64,000 nt of DNA from Rhabditoides inermis (GCA_963966185.1 CAWZYM010000380.1:58501-122500), one strand, 5' to 3'. Numbered from the stretch's first letter, positions 46,497 through 59,328 are shown. Numbers and translations are program-made. Notes: generated by a model not told the origin, from the sequence alone.

Positions 46497-48540
46497 ATAA
46501 ATTGAATGAATGAATTTATTACAGAAAAATCTGCGTCATGCAAATCACGATCACATTAAAAAATAACCCGAAGCAATCAATTTAATGAAGAAGTGGGGAA
46601 GGTGAGAGAAAAAGAGATCTGGTACGTTTGTGGCACACGCCCCCAGCCTTGGTGGAGGGTGAGGAGCGGCGGAGGGAACCGCTTGCACGACCGCGAGGTG
46701 TGCACTAGGAAACGAGCGCACATTCGACAACCATCACTCAACCATCACTCTACCTTGTCTCACTGTAACTGAGCGCCTAGCGAATCCATAATATTTAATT
46801 GAAAAGACATCGTCTGTGTGGGAGTGAGTGCGTGACTGGATGGAAAGTGTTCTGGTGGTCAAAGGACGACGGGGGAGTATGGTGGCGGGGCTCTTAGGGC
46901 ATCTCTTCTCGAGTGGTGTGTATGGAGGGAGGTGAGAGAGGGCCGAGCCGTCGACCGTCATGAATGAGTGGGGACCACCAGAGAGCAGCCGGAGTGAAGT
47001 TGAGCCAGCGACACGCCAAGACAGTACGGGCGTACAAACACACAACGAACGACACAAACTAGACATCACAAACAAATAAAACACTGAACATGTATGCAAA
47101 AGATTTTCGAAACAGGACAGGGTCCTTAGTGTTTGAGATTGAGTGTCTTAGATAGATTAATGCGTGATAGAGCTTTCACAAATAGCAAGTGCCGTTTTCT
47201 GAATATGCCTGGATGTGCCTTGGTTAGTGCGAGAATGAATCGCGCCGTTCGGAGAGCATATGAATTGTGTAGTAGCGTGGATCTGGTAGCCTTGATATGA
47301 AACGCGAAACCGCCTGTGCGCCCGCGACTCGGTTTGATGCGAAACAGTGTTGAAAATGGAATAGAAACTAGTCCTTTATACATCTTGTGTGCAAACACGA
47401 TGTCACTACGAGCACGCCGCTCACATAGGCTAGTGAGTCCTAACAGCTTCAACCGGATAGAGTAGTCTGGCATTGCGAGGGGGTATTGATCGGAAGGGAA
47501 CACACGGTAAAAGAGGATTCGGGTGAAATAGCATTGCACTTTTTCTAGCGCTCGTATATCTTTCAAGAGGTGTGGACTCCAGACAGGCGAAGCAAACTCA
47601 ACGACGGGTAGTACATAAGTTTTGAAAAGCGGAGTGAGCACGGACTGGTCGCATGTGGTGATTGAGCGCAAAAGGAGGCGAGCCCGCGCCATGCCAGATT
47701 GACGGTAGCGTTGAGACATGGGTTGGCAGTGAAATCGACTTGCAAGCCGAGGTCGCGCACGCGCTCGCAACTAGACAGCCTCTCGTCACCGAGCGAGTAC
47801 TCATGACAAGGGTTGGCCTTCCCAAATGCACTACACTACACTTTGACTCGGCTAATTCAAGCTGCCACTCACGCGCCCATCTACGAATGTGGTTGATCGC
47901 TGCTTGTAGTGCGGTATCAGCTGTTATTAGATGGTAAGAAATGTATATCTCGATATCATCTGCAAAAGCTCGAAATTGAATGCCTTTTGGTAGACCGATC
48001 TCAATACCAGTGATATACATAATAAAGAAAATAGGTCCCAAAACCGTACCCTGAGGCACTCCAGATGGTGATTTCGCGGCTTCGGAAAAACTATCATTCA
48101 CCCTTACGGTGAACTCTCGATCATATAGGAACGACCGTACCCATTCTAACAGCACACCGCGAATACCGAAAGACTCACACTTGCTCAACAACTTCTCGAG
48201 ATTTACCTTATCGAATGCTTTTCTGAAATCGAAACACACTATGTCAGTCACCATACCAGATGCACTCACTCGAGTCCAGTCATCAAAACACAATAACATT
48301 TGAGATGTAACTGACCGTTTGCTTCGGAAACCATGTTGTTCATGAGAAAGTAGAGACCTGGACTCAAGAAAGTGTATAAGATGGTTCCTGATCATTCGTT
48401 CTAATACCTTGGAGAGAGCAGAAAAGTTGTCGAGCATACCACGTACATATACTCTGGCAAAGGCGATGCGTCTAAAGGGCATGTTAGAATCATCGAGCCG
48501 CTCGTTTGCGCCTGTAAAAATGCATAGACGCAGTTCGGTT
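46497..48540 (-). mobile_element. 5'-truncated LINE (CR1/Jockey-like non-LTR retrotransposon)
   Basis: The minus strand from about 48482 encodes reverse-transcriptase blocks: LSKVLERMIRN, SLLSHEQHGFRSKRS, DFRKAFDKVNLEKLL, SGVPQGTVLGPIFF and FRAFADDIEIYISYH (FADD catalytic box). After two frame changes near 47830-47590 it reads LTPLFKTYVLPVVEFASPVW and RALEKVQCYFTRIL, the usual C-terminal block, to a stop at 47126. The 3' end is near 46497, with a tail AATAAATTCATTCATTC. The 5' end is missing, and frameshifts make it inactive. Confidence 0.8.
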
Positions 48541-48556
48541 ACACAAACACGCTTAC

Positions 48557-48719
48557 CTCAAACTCGAGTTGCGACACATAGCGAGATTCCGTCACGCGCT
48601 TCACGTGTATAGTCCGCGTGCTGTTGAAGCCATCATAACGACATGTGTAGGTGCCAGAGTTCAGGCCTGTGACGTTCCTGCAAAGTCGTACGCGGTTGAT
48701 CGGCAACAGATCAATGGTC
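48557..48719 (-). CDS. Immunoglobulin-domain exon of an unidentified gene (partial)
   Basis: After an ACGTAG acceptor (ending 48720) and before the donor GTAAGC (48556-48551) the minus strand reads TIDLLPINRVRLCRNVTGL, NSGTYTCRYDGFNST, RTIHVKRVTES and YVSQLEFE. NVTGLNSGTYTC is the C-terminal half of an Ig or I-set domain (the D-x-G-x-Y-x-C pattern, with N-S-G here). The LINE at 46497-48540 then lies in the following intron. Other exons were not identified; open minus frames at 46734-47099 and 46620-46740 are possible but unproven. Confidence 0.55.
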
Positions 48720-48724
48720 CTACG

Positions 48725-49103
48725 TTGTGGGAATTACACGTCTCGTTTTCACTAAATCAAGCATTCGGCATTTAGAGAAGTCTATTTCGAAAGCTCAGTG
48801 CCACAACACAGCGAACACGCACGAGCAAGTGAGGAAAATGAAGCAAGTGAGGAAAATGAAGCAAGTGAGGAAAATGCGCGCTCATGTCTCCGAGCCCATT
48901 TTTTCAGTATTGAAGTGTCCGGTCGTAGGCTATTCGCGCTGGGACCAATTTGAAACTCAAAAAATTCGTCAGCATCTCAGACGGTTGCAGATTTGAAAGT
49001 AACGGAAAATCGTCGATTCTCGTCGAAGTTTTTTTTTAATAGTCGAAATTAAGTCACCACTGTATCTTTAAGCAATACATGATATATGTCATTTGATACG
49101 TAA
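48725..49103. other. Unassigned spacer
   Basis: Contains three tandem copies of AAGTGAGGAAAATGAAGC-like units (48829-48877) and GTTGCAGATTTGAAAGTAACG, which also occurs near 9292. No gene seen. Confidence 0.5.
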
Positions 49104-49105
49104 TA

Positions 49106-49599
49106 CAGTACTATCCGTAAAAAGTTCTAAATTTCCAGAAAAATTTAAAAAAAAACCCAAAAAAAAGTCAAAATAACTTGGTTCATAAGTGGAATTTCGA
49201 CTCACACCAAAAAAGACAAATGTGGTCCAAAGTGAAGCCGACTCAACTGTATAGTTCGTTTCATGTTAGCATTGCTCTATTCGGAGTTATACATATGGCT
49301 GTTCTCAATGGGATACCGGTCTCGACGCAGAAATTACCGAGTTTTTATGCAAATTTTTCATGTCTGATCGTCGTCATTTCTTCTGACATGTCACATGTGT
49401 ATAACTCCGAATAGAGCAATGCTAACATGAAGCAAACTATACAGTTGAGTCGGCTTCACTTTGGACCACATTTGTTTTTTTGTTTTGTTTTTGGTGCGAG
49501 TCGAAATTCCACTTATGAACCAAGTTATTTCGACTTTTTTGTTTTTTTTGTTTTGTTTTTTCGATTTTTTCAAACTAGATTTTTTTACGGATAGTACTG
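49106..49599. mobile_element. Tc1/mariner-type palindromic MITE
   Basis: Ends CAGTACTATCCGTAAAAA (49106) and TTTTTACGGATAGTACTG (to 49599) are flanked by TA on both sides. Long inner arms, about 49168-49300 and 49383-49545, are inverted copies (GGTTCATAAGTGGAATTTCG, CAAAGTGAAGCCGACTCAAC), so the element can fold almost completely. No coding capacity. Confidence 0.8.
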
Positions 49600-50735
49600 T
49601 ATGTGCTCATACTAACATAATATTTGTACTACATGAGTCAAAGTCAACATACACATATTTTATAAAATAGCTAGTCGTCATTTGACGTCCGTTGCCATTC
49701 CACGAGTTGAGACCATCAGAGATGTCTAATGTGGGTGGATTCCTGAATATGTTCTGAGTTTTCGAGCAACAATATTTCTCAATGTTTCACTTTTCGTTGG
49801 AATTCCACAAGCACGATATTGTCAGATCATCTCCTTTGTAGATTTCATTCGGATCCTCCGAGGCTCCTAGCAATAGCTGGTTTTGTGACCTCAACAAAGA
49901 ATAAATATATTTTTTTAATTAAGTTTCACTCACGTTTATAACTATTTTGTGAGTAACAGGAGCTGATTGATTGAGAGCGCTGGACAAAAAAAATAGTTTT
50001 TTTGATCAATCTAATTTAAACACACCTGATGTTAAGTAGTAGTTATCAACAAAAGAAATAACATTATAGCCAGCATGTCGACATGAACTATGATGTGTTT
50101 ACACATTTTCTGCTTATCATTTTCTCGCACGTCTTATCACTGGCGGAAACTGTTTAGTAATCATGCACTTGATACGAAATAGTATGAAATAATAATATAC
50201 ACAAATATAAACAAACGAGTTAAGAGTATTACTATGATTACAGTATCGAATATTAAAGCACGATATTGGGTGAACGTGAACACCTTGACTACCTAACAAA
50301 AATACATGTAATCGTATCAATAAATCAATAATAACATTTCTACAATGACAGCTGATCGGTTGGTTTATGAACGCTGTAAACAAACCGATGTATTGATTAA
50401 TTTATTCCACACCTCATCAGTATTACTCACCCCCTAATTGTTGCAAGCTGGCTCTCTGCTCTTCCTCTTTTCTACATCACAACATTGACAACACTAAACG
50501 AAACGTGTTGCTGCGAGCGAAAACTATCACATGGTAGATGGTATAGTTCTTGGCTCAGAGGGAGATGGTTGCAGGACCCTTCGTTCACTCGCCCCTCCCA
50601 CCCGCCGGGCGCGCTTCCCTTCCTCACTCGACAGACGATCACGTGCCATGCGAGAGACACGGGGTGCAAGAGACAGCTGCAGAGGAGCAACGACGAGATG
50701 TAGACCCTCCTCACCCAAGCAAGCCTGGTCAGACC
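49600..50735. other. Intergenic between LINE/MITE region and BAR gene
   Basis: No supported gene. A minus frame at 50718-50527 (SRMARDRLSSEEGKR) looks peptide-like but lies beyond the BAR gene polyadenylation signal. Confidence 0.5.
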
Positions 50736-50742
50736 AAAAAGC

Positions 50743-50748
50743 GTTTAT
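50743..50748 (-). terminator. Polyadenylation signal of the BAR-type gene
   Basis: TTTATT on the plus strand is AATAAA on the minus strand, about 255 bases after the TGA at 51003-51001. Confidence 0.5.
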
Positions 50749-51000
50749 TACAAACCAATGTTGAATACAAAATACATTTCTTATTATGCAGTGTGGTGTT
50801 TGTGTGTGTAGGAAGAGAGCCGGGGCTCGGAAGAAGAATCAATCAGTTGGCACAATTAGCGATTATTAGATGCACAAACATAGTGGAAGTTGATAAAATA
50901 CTGCATAGATAGAGATCAACAAACGAGCTGCGAATAGTGCATAAGTGACAAGACGGGGAGAAATCGATACAATCACTAGTCAATCAATATCAATCGATAA

Positions 51001-54000
51001 TCAGTCGCTCGTTTCGTCTCGATAGGGGTTGGGCGGGAGGATCGGATAGAGACGATCCTGGGGGCAGCACGGAGCAGACGGGGCAGAGCGACGCTGGAAT
51101 CAATCAATAGGTAATCGATAATCAATCAATACCACACTCACCACTCGCTGTCTATCCTCCCTCGGAATCTCCTGTAGATGGGCGGCGCGGCGAGTGGGCG
51201 GAGCCTGGTGGGCGTGGTTATCCGTGATCGGCTGCAAAGACTAGGATTTATAAACGAACCAACGAACCAGAGGGAAGAGAGGATAGAGAAAGAATAATTG
51301 CTCACCTGTAGATGGCTGGGCCTCTGGGGCGTGGTGAGAGAGGGAAGGGGTTGTAGGGGCGTGTCCCTGATTGGTTGGAGATGGGACGCGGACTGTGTCT
51401 GTCTCCGGGGCGTCTCTTCCGGGGCAGTGGGAGTGTAGGGAGGAGGAGGGGTGCCCATTGAGATACCACTGCAGTCGCTGAAAAGAAGTAAAATGTCATA
51501 TCTCTCTTCTACGTTGAGTGAGTTCAATCAATCAAATTGAGTTACAATTATAAAAAATACATAGTAACATACGATAAGCAATCGGCTATACCCAGTTCCC
51601 ACCGTATGCCCCTCTGTCTCTGCGGTTCGCTCCTCCTTCTATGTGATCCTAGAAGCTGCGAGGTGGAGAGGGAAGAGGGAGGGAGGGAGGGACGGGTAGA
51701 GTCCAGGGACCTGCATATAGGGAGGATGAGAGGGAGAGGGGGAAAGAGAGAGAGAGAGAGTAAGAGAGTAAAAGAGAGAGAGAGAACAAGAGAGAGAGAG
51801 AGATAAAGAGAGAAATAGAGGGGGAAAGAGGGTGAGAGAGAGATGCCCACCTCCGCAAATCGTCCACTCGATCCCGCGTGATCACATTACCATCGTACAC
51901 CATGCGACTAAAAACAAAACAGATTGTTCAAAAATATGTTTCAGCAAAACTTCAAATGCAATCAAACGTATGGTGTAGCAATGCAGTGGCAATATTTTTA
52001 ATAACTAAAAACAACCGGATAAATGAAATGAGAGAGGGGAGAGAGAGAGATTGAACGAGAGAGAGGGAGAGAGAGAGAGGAGAGAGGAGAGAGGAGAGAG
52101 AGAGGAGAGAGGAGAGAGAGGAGAGAGGAGAGAGAGAGGAGAGAGGAGAGAGGAGAGAGAGATGAAGAGTGACTGACCGCACGTCCTGCGTGGATATGGC
52201 AGGGACGAGTTCAGTGATCTCCCGGTGGCATCCGAATATCGCCGCCGCCATAGTCGAGTACTGCACATACGCGTCCGCAATGCCCTGAAAAGTTTGTTTG
52301 TTTGTTTATTGAAAAACCCTCATTGTTTATTTGTTTGTTTACTTTTCAATTTCTCATATTTATATCCTTTCCTCCTCTCCTGTCACTATCCGCAGTAACA
52401 TTCATTGTGAAAGCGCGCGCTCGGATCGTTTGCCATTTGCTCTCAAGTGGCTGGTGGAAAACGGGCGTGTCACGGTAGATTGGACTTTAGCGATGAATAC
52501 GGGCTGAAACCCTCGGACACGCACCTGCATTCCGTGTCGGAAGCGGAACATCTTGACCACCTCCATCTCAGCCCTTGTGTCAGACAGGGCGCGGGCAGCC
52601 AGTTCACGCTCAGAACACACCTGCAACAGACAAATACCAGTAGAAGCTGGTTTTATATCAAGACATAATGCCCTGCCGACAGGGCTCTCGCTGATTGTCA
52701 GTGGAGACCTGCATAGGGACAGACAAATAGGGACAGTTATATGCAGATCAAGAACGCAGTTCTGGATATGCAGATCATAAGTAGAGGCAGTTCAGTTGTT
52801 ATTATTCAAGTCGTCAGTCTGACGCTGTTGTATTATGTCAAATTAATTCAAATCAATTCGGGCCGAGGTTATTTTCGTATTTTCTTTTCATGCATATCTT
52901 TGACCGCGAAACTAACGCTTTCACAGCGAATCGAGAATAATAAGTCCCAGAACCGAAACGTTCACAAAACATGAGACATAATTGATGATATGAGCACAGG
53001 CCACAGGTGCTCAAACAACCCATTTGTCATGACAGCCCATATTCGAGAGGGCGCCCCCGCATTTCCATTTGTGAGCTCATCGATTGAATGTCCATGCCTC
53101 TCTCTGAACACACACACCGAATACTGAATCACAAAGCGAGATTACGTGTTATTTCGATTCCCGCCCGACCAACCGTTATTCCCAATTTGTTTCACCATAA
53201 AATTATGATACACATTCTTCTTCTATCTACTATTCTACATACAGTATCCTCTCATGGAGTGACGACATTGATAGGTGTTTTGTATTGCTCCGAAAACCAT
53301 CCAGTAAACTCTACGAACACGGTGGTATCTCTGGAGAACGGAGACTTCAAGTGGGTGATGCCACTATATGTTAATGACGTCATCGTAAGCCTGTGACGTC
53401 AGAACTCTCGCGTCGACAAAGATTCAAGCGGATGCAATGTTCGAGTTGAAACTCGACAATAAGGATTACGACGATTGGTTCAGCCGACCGGTATTCTTGC
53501 GGGTCACACACTATTGCAATGTGAGTTGGTTTTTAAAAAATAACTGTTCCCCAAAAAACCCTCAAGAGATCTCTGCAATATGTTGCAAGCATTATTAAAA
53601 TCCGTAATATCAGTATGACGTCACTATAGCCAATGACGTCACAGTTCCTATTCCAGCCGTTCCTGCGTGTTTTCTCTCGGGGCAGCTGCCTGCAGTTGGA
53701 TAAGGAGGCCTTCTTCTTCTATGACGAGAACAGAACGTGCGACTTGGATGAGATACGGGTCGATGAGATGTTCAATTGTTGATAATGTTTTTGTGTCTTC
53801 ATGTATTTTGATATAGATTTCCTCTTTCCACCTCCAATCTCTTTCACGGCTGATACGATCACACAAAACCAAACTGCGTCGTAGTCAGTAAATATCACGT
53901 ATCAGAAACGCAACGAAAAGTTGTGAAACGTATGAGATTGAAGACGTACCGCCTCGAGTTGTTCCCTGAGCTGATCAGTGTCTCCGACGCTGCGACGACT

Positions 54001-54253
54001 TCGGAACAGACCGGAGCCCTTGCGCAGCTCCTGAAAATGAAAATGAAATAGTACTGTTTCCGATCAGAGTCCAACAGCTGCAGCCACGGCAAAGCTTCAG
54101 AATTTGTCAGTTTCGCGCACATAAGTTCCGAAGTGAGTAGGGTCACAGTGATTGTCTTAGACTGGAATATCGGAACTCGATTTTGTCTGTATCTTGTTGA
54201 GCCACGAAGAGAGAGAGAGAGCGAGAGAGAGAGAGAGCGAGAGAGAGAGAGAG

Positions 54254-54285
<32 letters not shown>

Positions 54286-56431
54286 GCCGTACCTTGTTGA
54301 TCCTCTTCTCCTTGTCTTCCAATGCGTGCAGCCTCCTCTCCGCCTCCTTCACAGCCCGCTCTGCGTCTGACATCTTCGACAGTTGCTGCAAGGGAATCAT
54401 GTCTGGCTCTCTCGCATAGCTGTTATCTCTGATCTCCGCTTTTATCTGCTTATCTCCGCTTATCTCCGCTTTTCTCTGACACCGATTTTGGTACACTAAA
54501 GCTACTAAAGTTCTGACAGTTGCTGCTTAGCGGGATGTAGTGTGTGCATAACTCTCTGGGATTGCGCTGTATCGCTTCACTCTGGCCAAAATATGCTAGA
54601 ATTTGTACACTATCTAGGTTTATTTAAAAAATTCTCTGCAGTTAGAGAAAGTTTTCATCATTGAGGTTAAACTCTATGGAACGCGATTTGTTTATTTCAT
54701 TGATCCCACGTGGCATGCTAATTGCCCTACAGTCAACTCGTCTATCCCTAATCTCTTTAGTCCCACGTCTCTAGTCTGACCTTCCGACTTTGACCTTCCG
54801 GGTGCGAAAAAAGCTAGAAGAGAAGCTGCGGCTGCGAATTCGATCCGCGTGCAAAAAAGTGGCGGAACTGCGCATTAGTCTTTGCATTCCCAACCGGACA
54901 CATATAACATTACAGATGTCGCGGGTCAGTAATAGCAAGGTTAGAGATGAGTCGGAAACTAGTTTCATTGTCTAATTCATTGTATATGATAATGTATGTC
55001 GCAGTTTAGTTTGTTTTGATTTCTTTACGCGTAGATGCGATTCTTTACGCGTAGATGCGATACGATTTCTTTACGCGTAGATGTGTCTGCCTTTCTCATG
55101 CGTGCGTTTCTCACAATCAGTTGCGATACGTTTCTAAGTGTGTGTATAGGCCGAAACATGCATTTGACGTTCATAAAATGAATATGGGTTGAGTCTAACA
55201 GTCCAAACATATCAAAAACACTTTCTGCCAGTTTGAAGAGCGTGTGTCATTCAGCTATTTGAAATAAGTTTCACGCAATGCGTAAATAACGGAGTCGATG
55301 TGTGAATGCAATGCAGTTTTGTTGGAAGCCGATGGCGACACACTGTTTGCCAAAAAAATCGAGAGACAATTTTAATAAGTACGATGAATATTGATCAAAT
55401 AACAACAATCGTACCTGCACAAAGTGATCGTAGTCGCGAGCAAACTGGGAGAGCTTCTCGCCGTGCAGTCTGAAAACGATCCATTATAGAGCTCCTTCAT
55501 TTTTCAAGATGTTGACTAATCATAATTAACATTCTTGTCATGGTGATTAGAAGCTATTTTCCGTTTTGGAAGATCAGACAGTCTCGCAACTGCATTGCAT
55601 TATAGCTTGCGCCAGAGCGATAGTTTTCGATCTACCTCGCTAGCAGTTCGAAATACGGTGCCATAACCGTCTGCCTCTGATCTACCCCATCGCGCGCACC
55701 TGATTGCCAGCACAGAATTATACGTGGAAATCAGTCAGACTATGATGAGTGAGCTCACTATCAGAAAGTGACCATCGAAATAGATGGAGTATGATTGGCA
55801 CCTGAATATCTCGTTCGTCTGTCCCATGACGTCGTCTATGGCGGCATTCCGGCTGTCCCTCGCCCATTCTGCCAGCTTGGCTGCGCCCCGACGCTGTGCT
55901 TCCGCAGCCTTCAGCGTCAGCTTCCTGCAGAGCGGAGGTTGATTGAATACACATATGATTTGAAAAAGAGATGAAAATTGGAAAATACGATCGATTTGTA
56001 CAGATTTCAGTGGGCAGCATTCTTGGATTATTGCAAAAGAAAAAGAAAATAGTGAATAGATCATGTCATGAGAAAAGATAAGAATTTTCAGAAAAATTTC
56101 AATCGAGAAATCGCAAGGGTGCATCGTTCAGAAAGCAGGAGATGGCATTAGCTACTTTGGACGGTTACAATTATTCATCAACTCAATGGGGCATTGTAAA
56201 AATTAAATAAAGACGATCTCATGGAACTGTTAGTGGCATAACCCGCCACATGTACGTTCCATTATTGTTTCATAATAAATGTAGTGAAATTAATAAAAAA
56301 ATTAGATGTGCTTTATCTTTCTATACGTTGTACAACACTCGTTCATACCTCTTCTCTCTATACGACCACCTAGAGTCAACCCTTTCGCATCTTCTTCGAA
56401 CGGCTAATAGCTAGCGCGATAAAGCTACTCG

Positions 56432-56468
<37 letters not shown>

Positions 56469-56827
56469 CAAAGAGACACCCGCCAGAATTCCATCAGCCC
56501 CGGCTCTCGCGCAATTTGCATACACACTGCCTGAGGGGATTAGACGTATTAGATGCGCGTTCGGCTTCTGCGGAAACACGCAACCCCAGATGTAGTATAC
56601 ATTTCCGGGTGGATGGAGAGAGAGAAAAAGGGGGGGGGGAGAAAGAAAGAGAAAGCCCAGTATGACTAAACCCGTCGTTGCAATTACAACAGAACAATCG
56701 CACAGCGATTGGGAACAGCCAAAATACCGAGGTAGCATGACTAACCCGCATGTGAGAAAGAGTACGGGTACTACTCATAGACCAGTGGAACAGCAAAGAT
56801 GATATTATCAGTAACCTCAGTGAATTT

Positions 56828-56873
<46 letters not shown>

Positions 56874-57460
56874 GGGACCACCCACGTCGTGATGGCCAGG
56901 TCGTTGAGCGCATCGGCGAGCACCGCATTGTTGCACTGACCTGGAAAAATAGAAATGTTGATTGCTAAAAAGTATTCGAAATTCGAATTCCTGCAGTCTT
57001 ATTGCAGCCGCAGCGCAACAACTCATAATCACCATAGCTTGAAACGTAACGCGTAACGTTCCCAGCATTACTGATGATGATGATCAGTTGCAAAAAAAGA
57101 TAAACACAGTGAAACAGAGAGAGAAGCAGAGAGGGGGGGTACTCACTGGGGTTGAATATGCTGCCTAGCTTGCTGGCCGAGGCTGCTCTCCGCGACCCGG
57201 ACAGAGAGATGACGGGAGGCGAGTCTGCATCGCGACATGATCATGTACTCAAAGAAAATATGACGCTCTCAAATCTCACAAGACAAAACCACTCAAGACT
57301 GCCACACTGTTAAAGAAAAAAACAGCTTCGATATAGAATCTTTGTGACGGAGATTTTTCTGTGGGTTCAAAAGTTGATAACCAATGAAATATGCAAATTA
57401 GCCAGACAGCCACGCACCTCTTGGACAGCCGGTGGTGGGGCCGGCACTCCGTCGATGCAT
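51001..57460 (-). CDS. BAR-type coiled-coil protein, possibly Pil1/LSP1 (eisosome)-like (13 exons, 380 aa)
   Basis: Predicted membrane-curvature protein. Exons: 57460-57418, 57224-57147, 56940-56886, 55924-55802, 55469-55415, 54385-54293, 54030-53950, 52620-52525, 52284-52178, 51907-51851, 51477-51306, 51231-51142, 51093-51001; all phases match. The N-terminus is short, basic and Ser-rich (MHRRSAG, LSGSRRAASASKLGS). A long helical domain, about residues 41-245, includes AAKLAEWARDSRNA, GEKLSQFARDYDHFVQQL, AVKEAERRLHALEDKEKR and FRHGMQGIADAYVQYS. This is BAR-like. The AK-x-L-x-x-W pattern, the F-x-x-x-YD pattern and the later A-E-rich helix recall fungal Pil1/LSP1; CIBAR/FAM92 is the alternative. 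A Pro-rich tail (PPPPYTP, about 273-279) could bind SH3 or WW domains. A transthyretin-like gene is nested antisense in intron 7. Confidence 0.7.
51735..51842. repeat. GA microsatellite in a BAR-gene intron
   Basis: GAGAGA with AAAGAG interruptions between exons 51907-51851 and 51477-51306. Confidence 0.9.
52032..52163. repeat. GA/GGAGA microsatellite in a BAR-gene intron
   Basis: GAGAGAGGAGAGAG pattern, reaching to within about ten bases of the donor of exon 52284-52178. Confidence 0.9.
53205..53782 (+). CDS. Transthyretin-like (TTR-52-type) secreted protein (three exons, 129 aa)
   Basis: Nematode transthyretin-like proteins are small secreted beta-sandwich proteins; a few act as extracellular bridging or signalling factors. 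Exons 53205-53350, 53403-53520 and 53657-53782 join in phase with GT-AG introns of 52 and 136 bases. The start MIHILLLSTILHTVSS is a signal peptide. The mature chain begins GVTTLIGVLYCSENHPV, continues MFELKLDN, PVFLRVTHYC and RVFSRGSCLQL, and ends FNC. The G-x-L-x-C start, A-x-F-E-L strand and LRV-x-H-x-C strand match the family pattern; length is typical. The whole gene lies within an intron (53949-52621) of the opposite-strand BAR gene. The family call is by pattern only. Confidence 0.65.
54205..54285. repeat. GA microsatellite in a BAR-gene intron
   Basis: GAGAGAGCGAGAGAG tract ending a few bases from the donor of exon 54385-54293. Confidence 0.9.
56832..56872. repeat. (GA)n in a BAR-gene intron
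   Basis: Uninterrupted GA run just downstream (minus sense) of exon 56940-56886. Confidence 0.95.
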
Positions 57461-58274
57461 CACAGCCGATCCGACGATGAAGAGAATGGTGGAGAGGAGG
57501 GGAGGGGCCGGAGCCGGACGGGCGAGGGGACAAGGAGGGGGGCCTGGACAATATTCAGAGTATGCAAATGTAAATCATGACAGCGGAAAGAGTAGCAATG
57601 TCAAAGTCGCGGTCCCGAATCATATACAATGCAAAAAGACGTTTCAGTATCACCACATCGAAATGTACAATTGCGAAGAATAACACCACTACAGGTGGAA
57701 ACGGTATTAAAGTGTACATTTGCAGACAGTCAAATACAACTGAAAAATGAGCCTACAGAGGCTATTCAGAGGGCGTGGAGGGAATAATATTATTATGGCA
57801 TGAGATCCACACCCTCAAAACAAGGCAATGTTTTCGGCATTAAAGGGTTTCGTATTTCCAGTCTCTCCCTAGTTTGGCGACTTCCGAGGAGTGTGTGAAG
57901 GGGGGGAGGGGGCAGAGACATCAAATGTCACAACAAAGCGCGCGGGAAAGATGCTCGAAAAAATATACATAATGAAGCAAATTGTGAATAGAAGAAGAAG
58001 AAGATTATTAAAAGTGCAGATGCGGCTCCCACGGACAAAAGTTCTCTCTCTCTCTCTTTTTCCCCCTCTCTATCTTTCTCTCTCTCTCTCAAAAGTCGCG
58101 CTGGTCTGTGATGAGGCATCTATGTTGATCAAAACATAGAGGGCGAATGTGACTCAAATCTGAGAATAGCTAGAAAGAGGCTGAGTGAATATGAATACGA
58201 GTGAACGCAAAGGCGTCAGGGCATGCACCGAGTAATGAAATCGCTCTCCCTCCCACCTTCTCTCTCCCTTCCAC

Positions 58275-58324
<50 letters not shown>

Positions 58325-59297
58325 GGAAGACCATCCCGCGCGTCTCCAGACAATTAGTCTGAGAAGCGAACGGGGGAGGAATTCGCACAGCAATTCCTCT
58401 CTATTCATTCCAAATTAGGTGCGAGATAGAGAGGGAGGAAACGGGTATGTGGGAGAGGAAAGAAAAGAGAGAGGAGGGAGGGAGAGAGGGAGGGAGAAAT
58501 AGGGAAAGAGGGGAGAGAGGGAGGAAAGAAGGAAGTTAATTAGAAGGGCGCGGCATAAGCTCAATGGCGGTTACTATACACGACTGGTGAGAAAACTGCG
58601 AGACTTCCGCCTTTTCAGCAGAGCCAAACACTGGAACACTAACAATTTAGATAGGCGCGAAGCGGGAATGATTTGATATCAAATCAACTAAACTGCCATC
58701 ACACCACTTTCTTGGTAGTTATATACACGTTTGACGTAGGTAGGACGTAGGAACATATTGATAAAGTATAAAGAATGTCCGGAGTTTTAAGGAGTAAATA
58801 GATATTTGAGGCATTGAAAAGTTGATGTGTCCGGATTGTGTGTGACAGCCCCCACGCCTATTCGAATGCGTGTTTTGACGCGAGAGCAGCAATATGAGTG
58901 AATAAACGAGACACATTGGAGAGATGCGGGAGAAAGTGAGAGCGTTCGGCACGTCTTTGTAGAAAAGGAGAGGGAGGAGGAGCAGGAGGAGCAGGTGAAG
59001 CAGGTGAAAGAGAGGGAGGAAGAAGGAACAGTAGAAACAAGAAGAGAAGGCACAAGAGATAGAGCAGGACGAATAGGAGATGGAGGAGATGGAGGAGAAG
59101 GAGGAACAGGAGGAGCGTGCAGAAAAAAAGAAGCAGGAAGAACAGGCACAAAGAGAGGAGCAGTATATATTCGCATACAACATCTATGGGGCTTCGCCAA
59201 ACGCGCACAATCAACCGAAACGAGCAATTGCGCGCAATCAACAAAAAACCCGGAGGGGATTCACTGTCGAAACGGCAATGAGAGAGAATAGAGAAGG

Positions 59298-59328
<31 letters not shown>

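Noticed and set aside
50527..50718. Additional C-terminal exon of the BAR-type gene
   Set aside because: The frame closes properly at 51003-51001 and a polyadenylation signal at 50748-50743 lies before this ORF.
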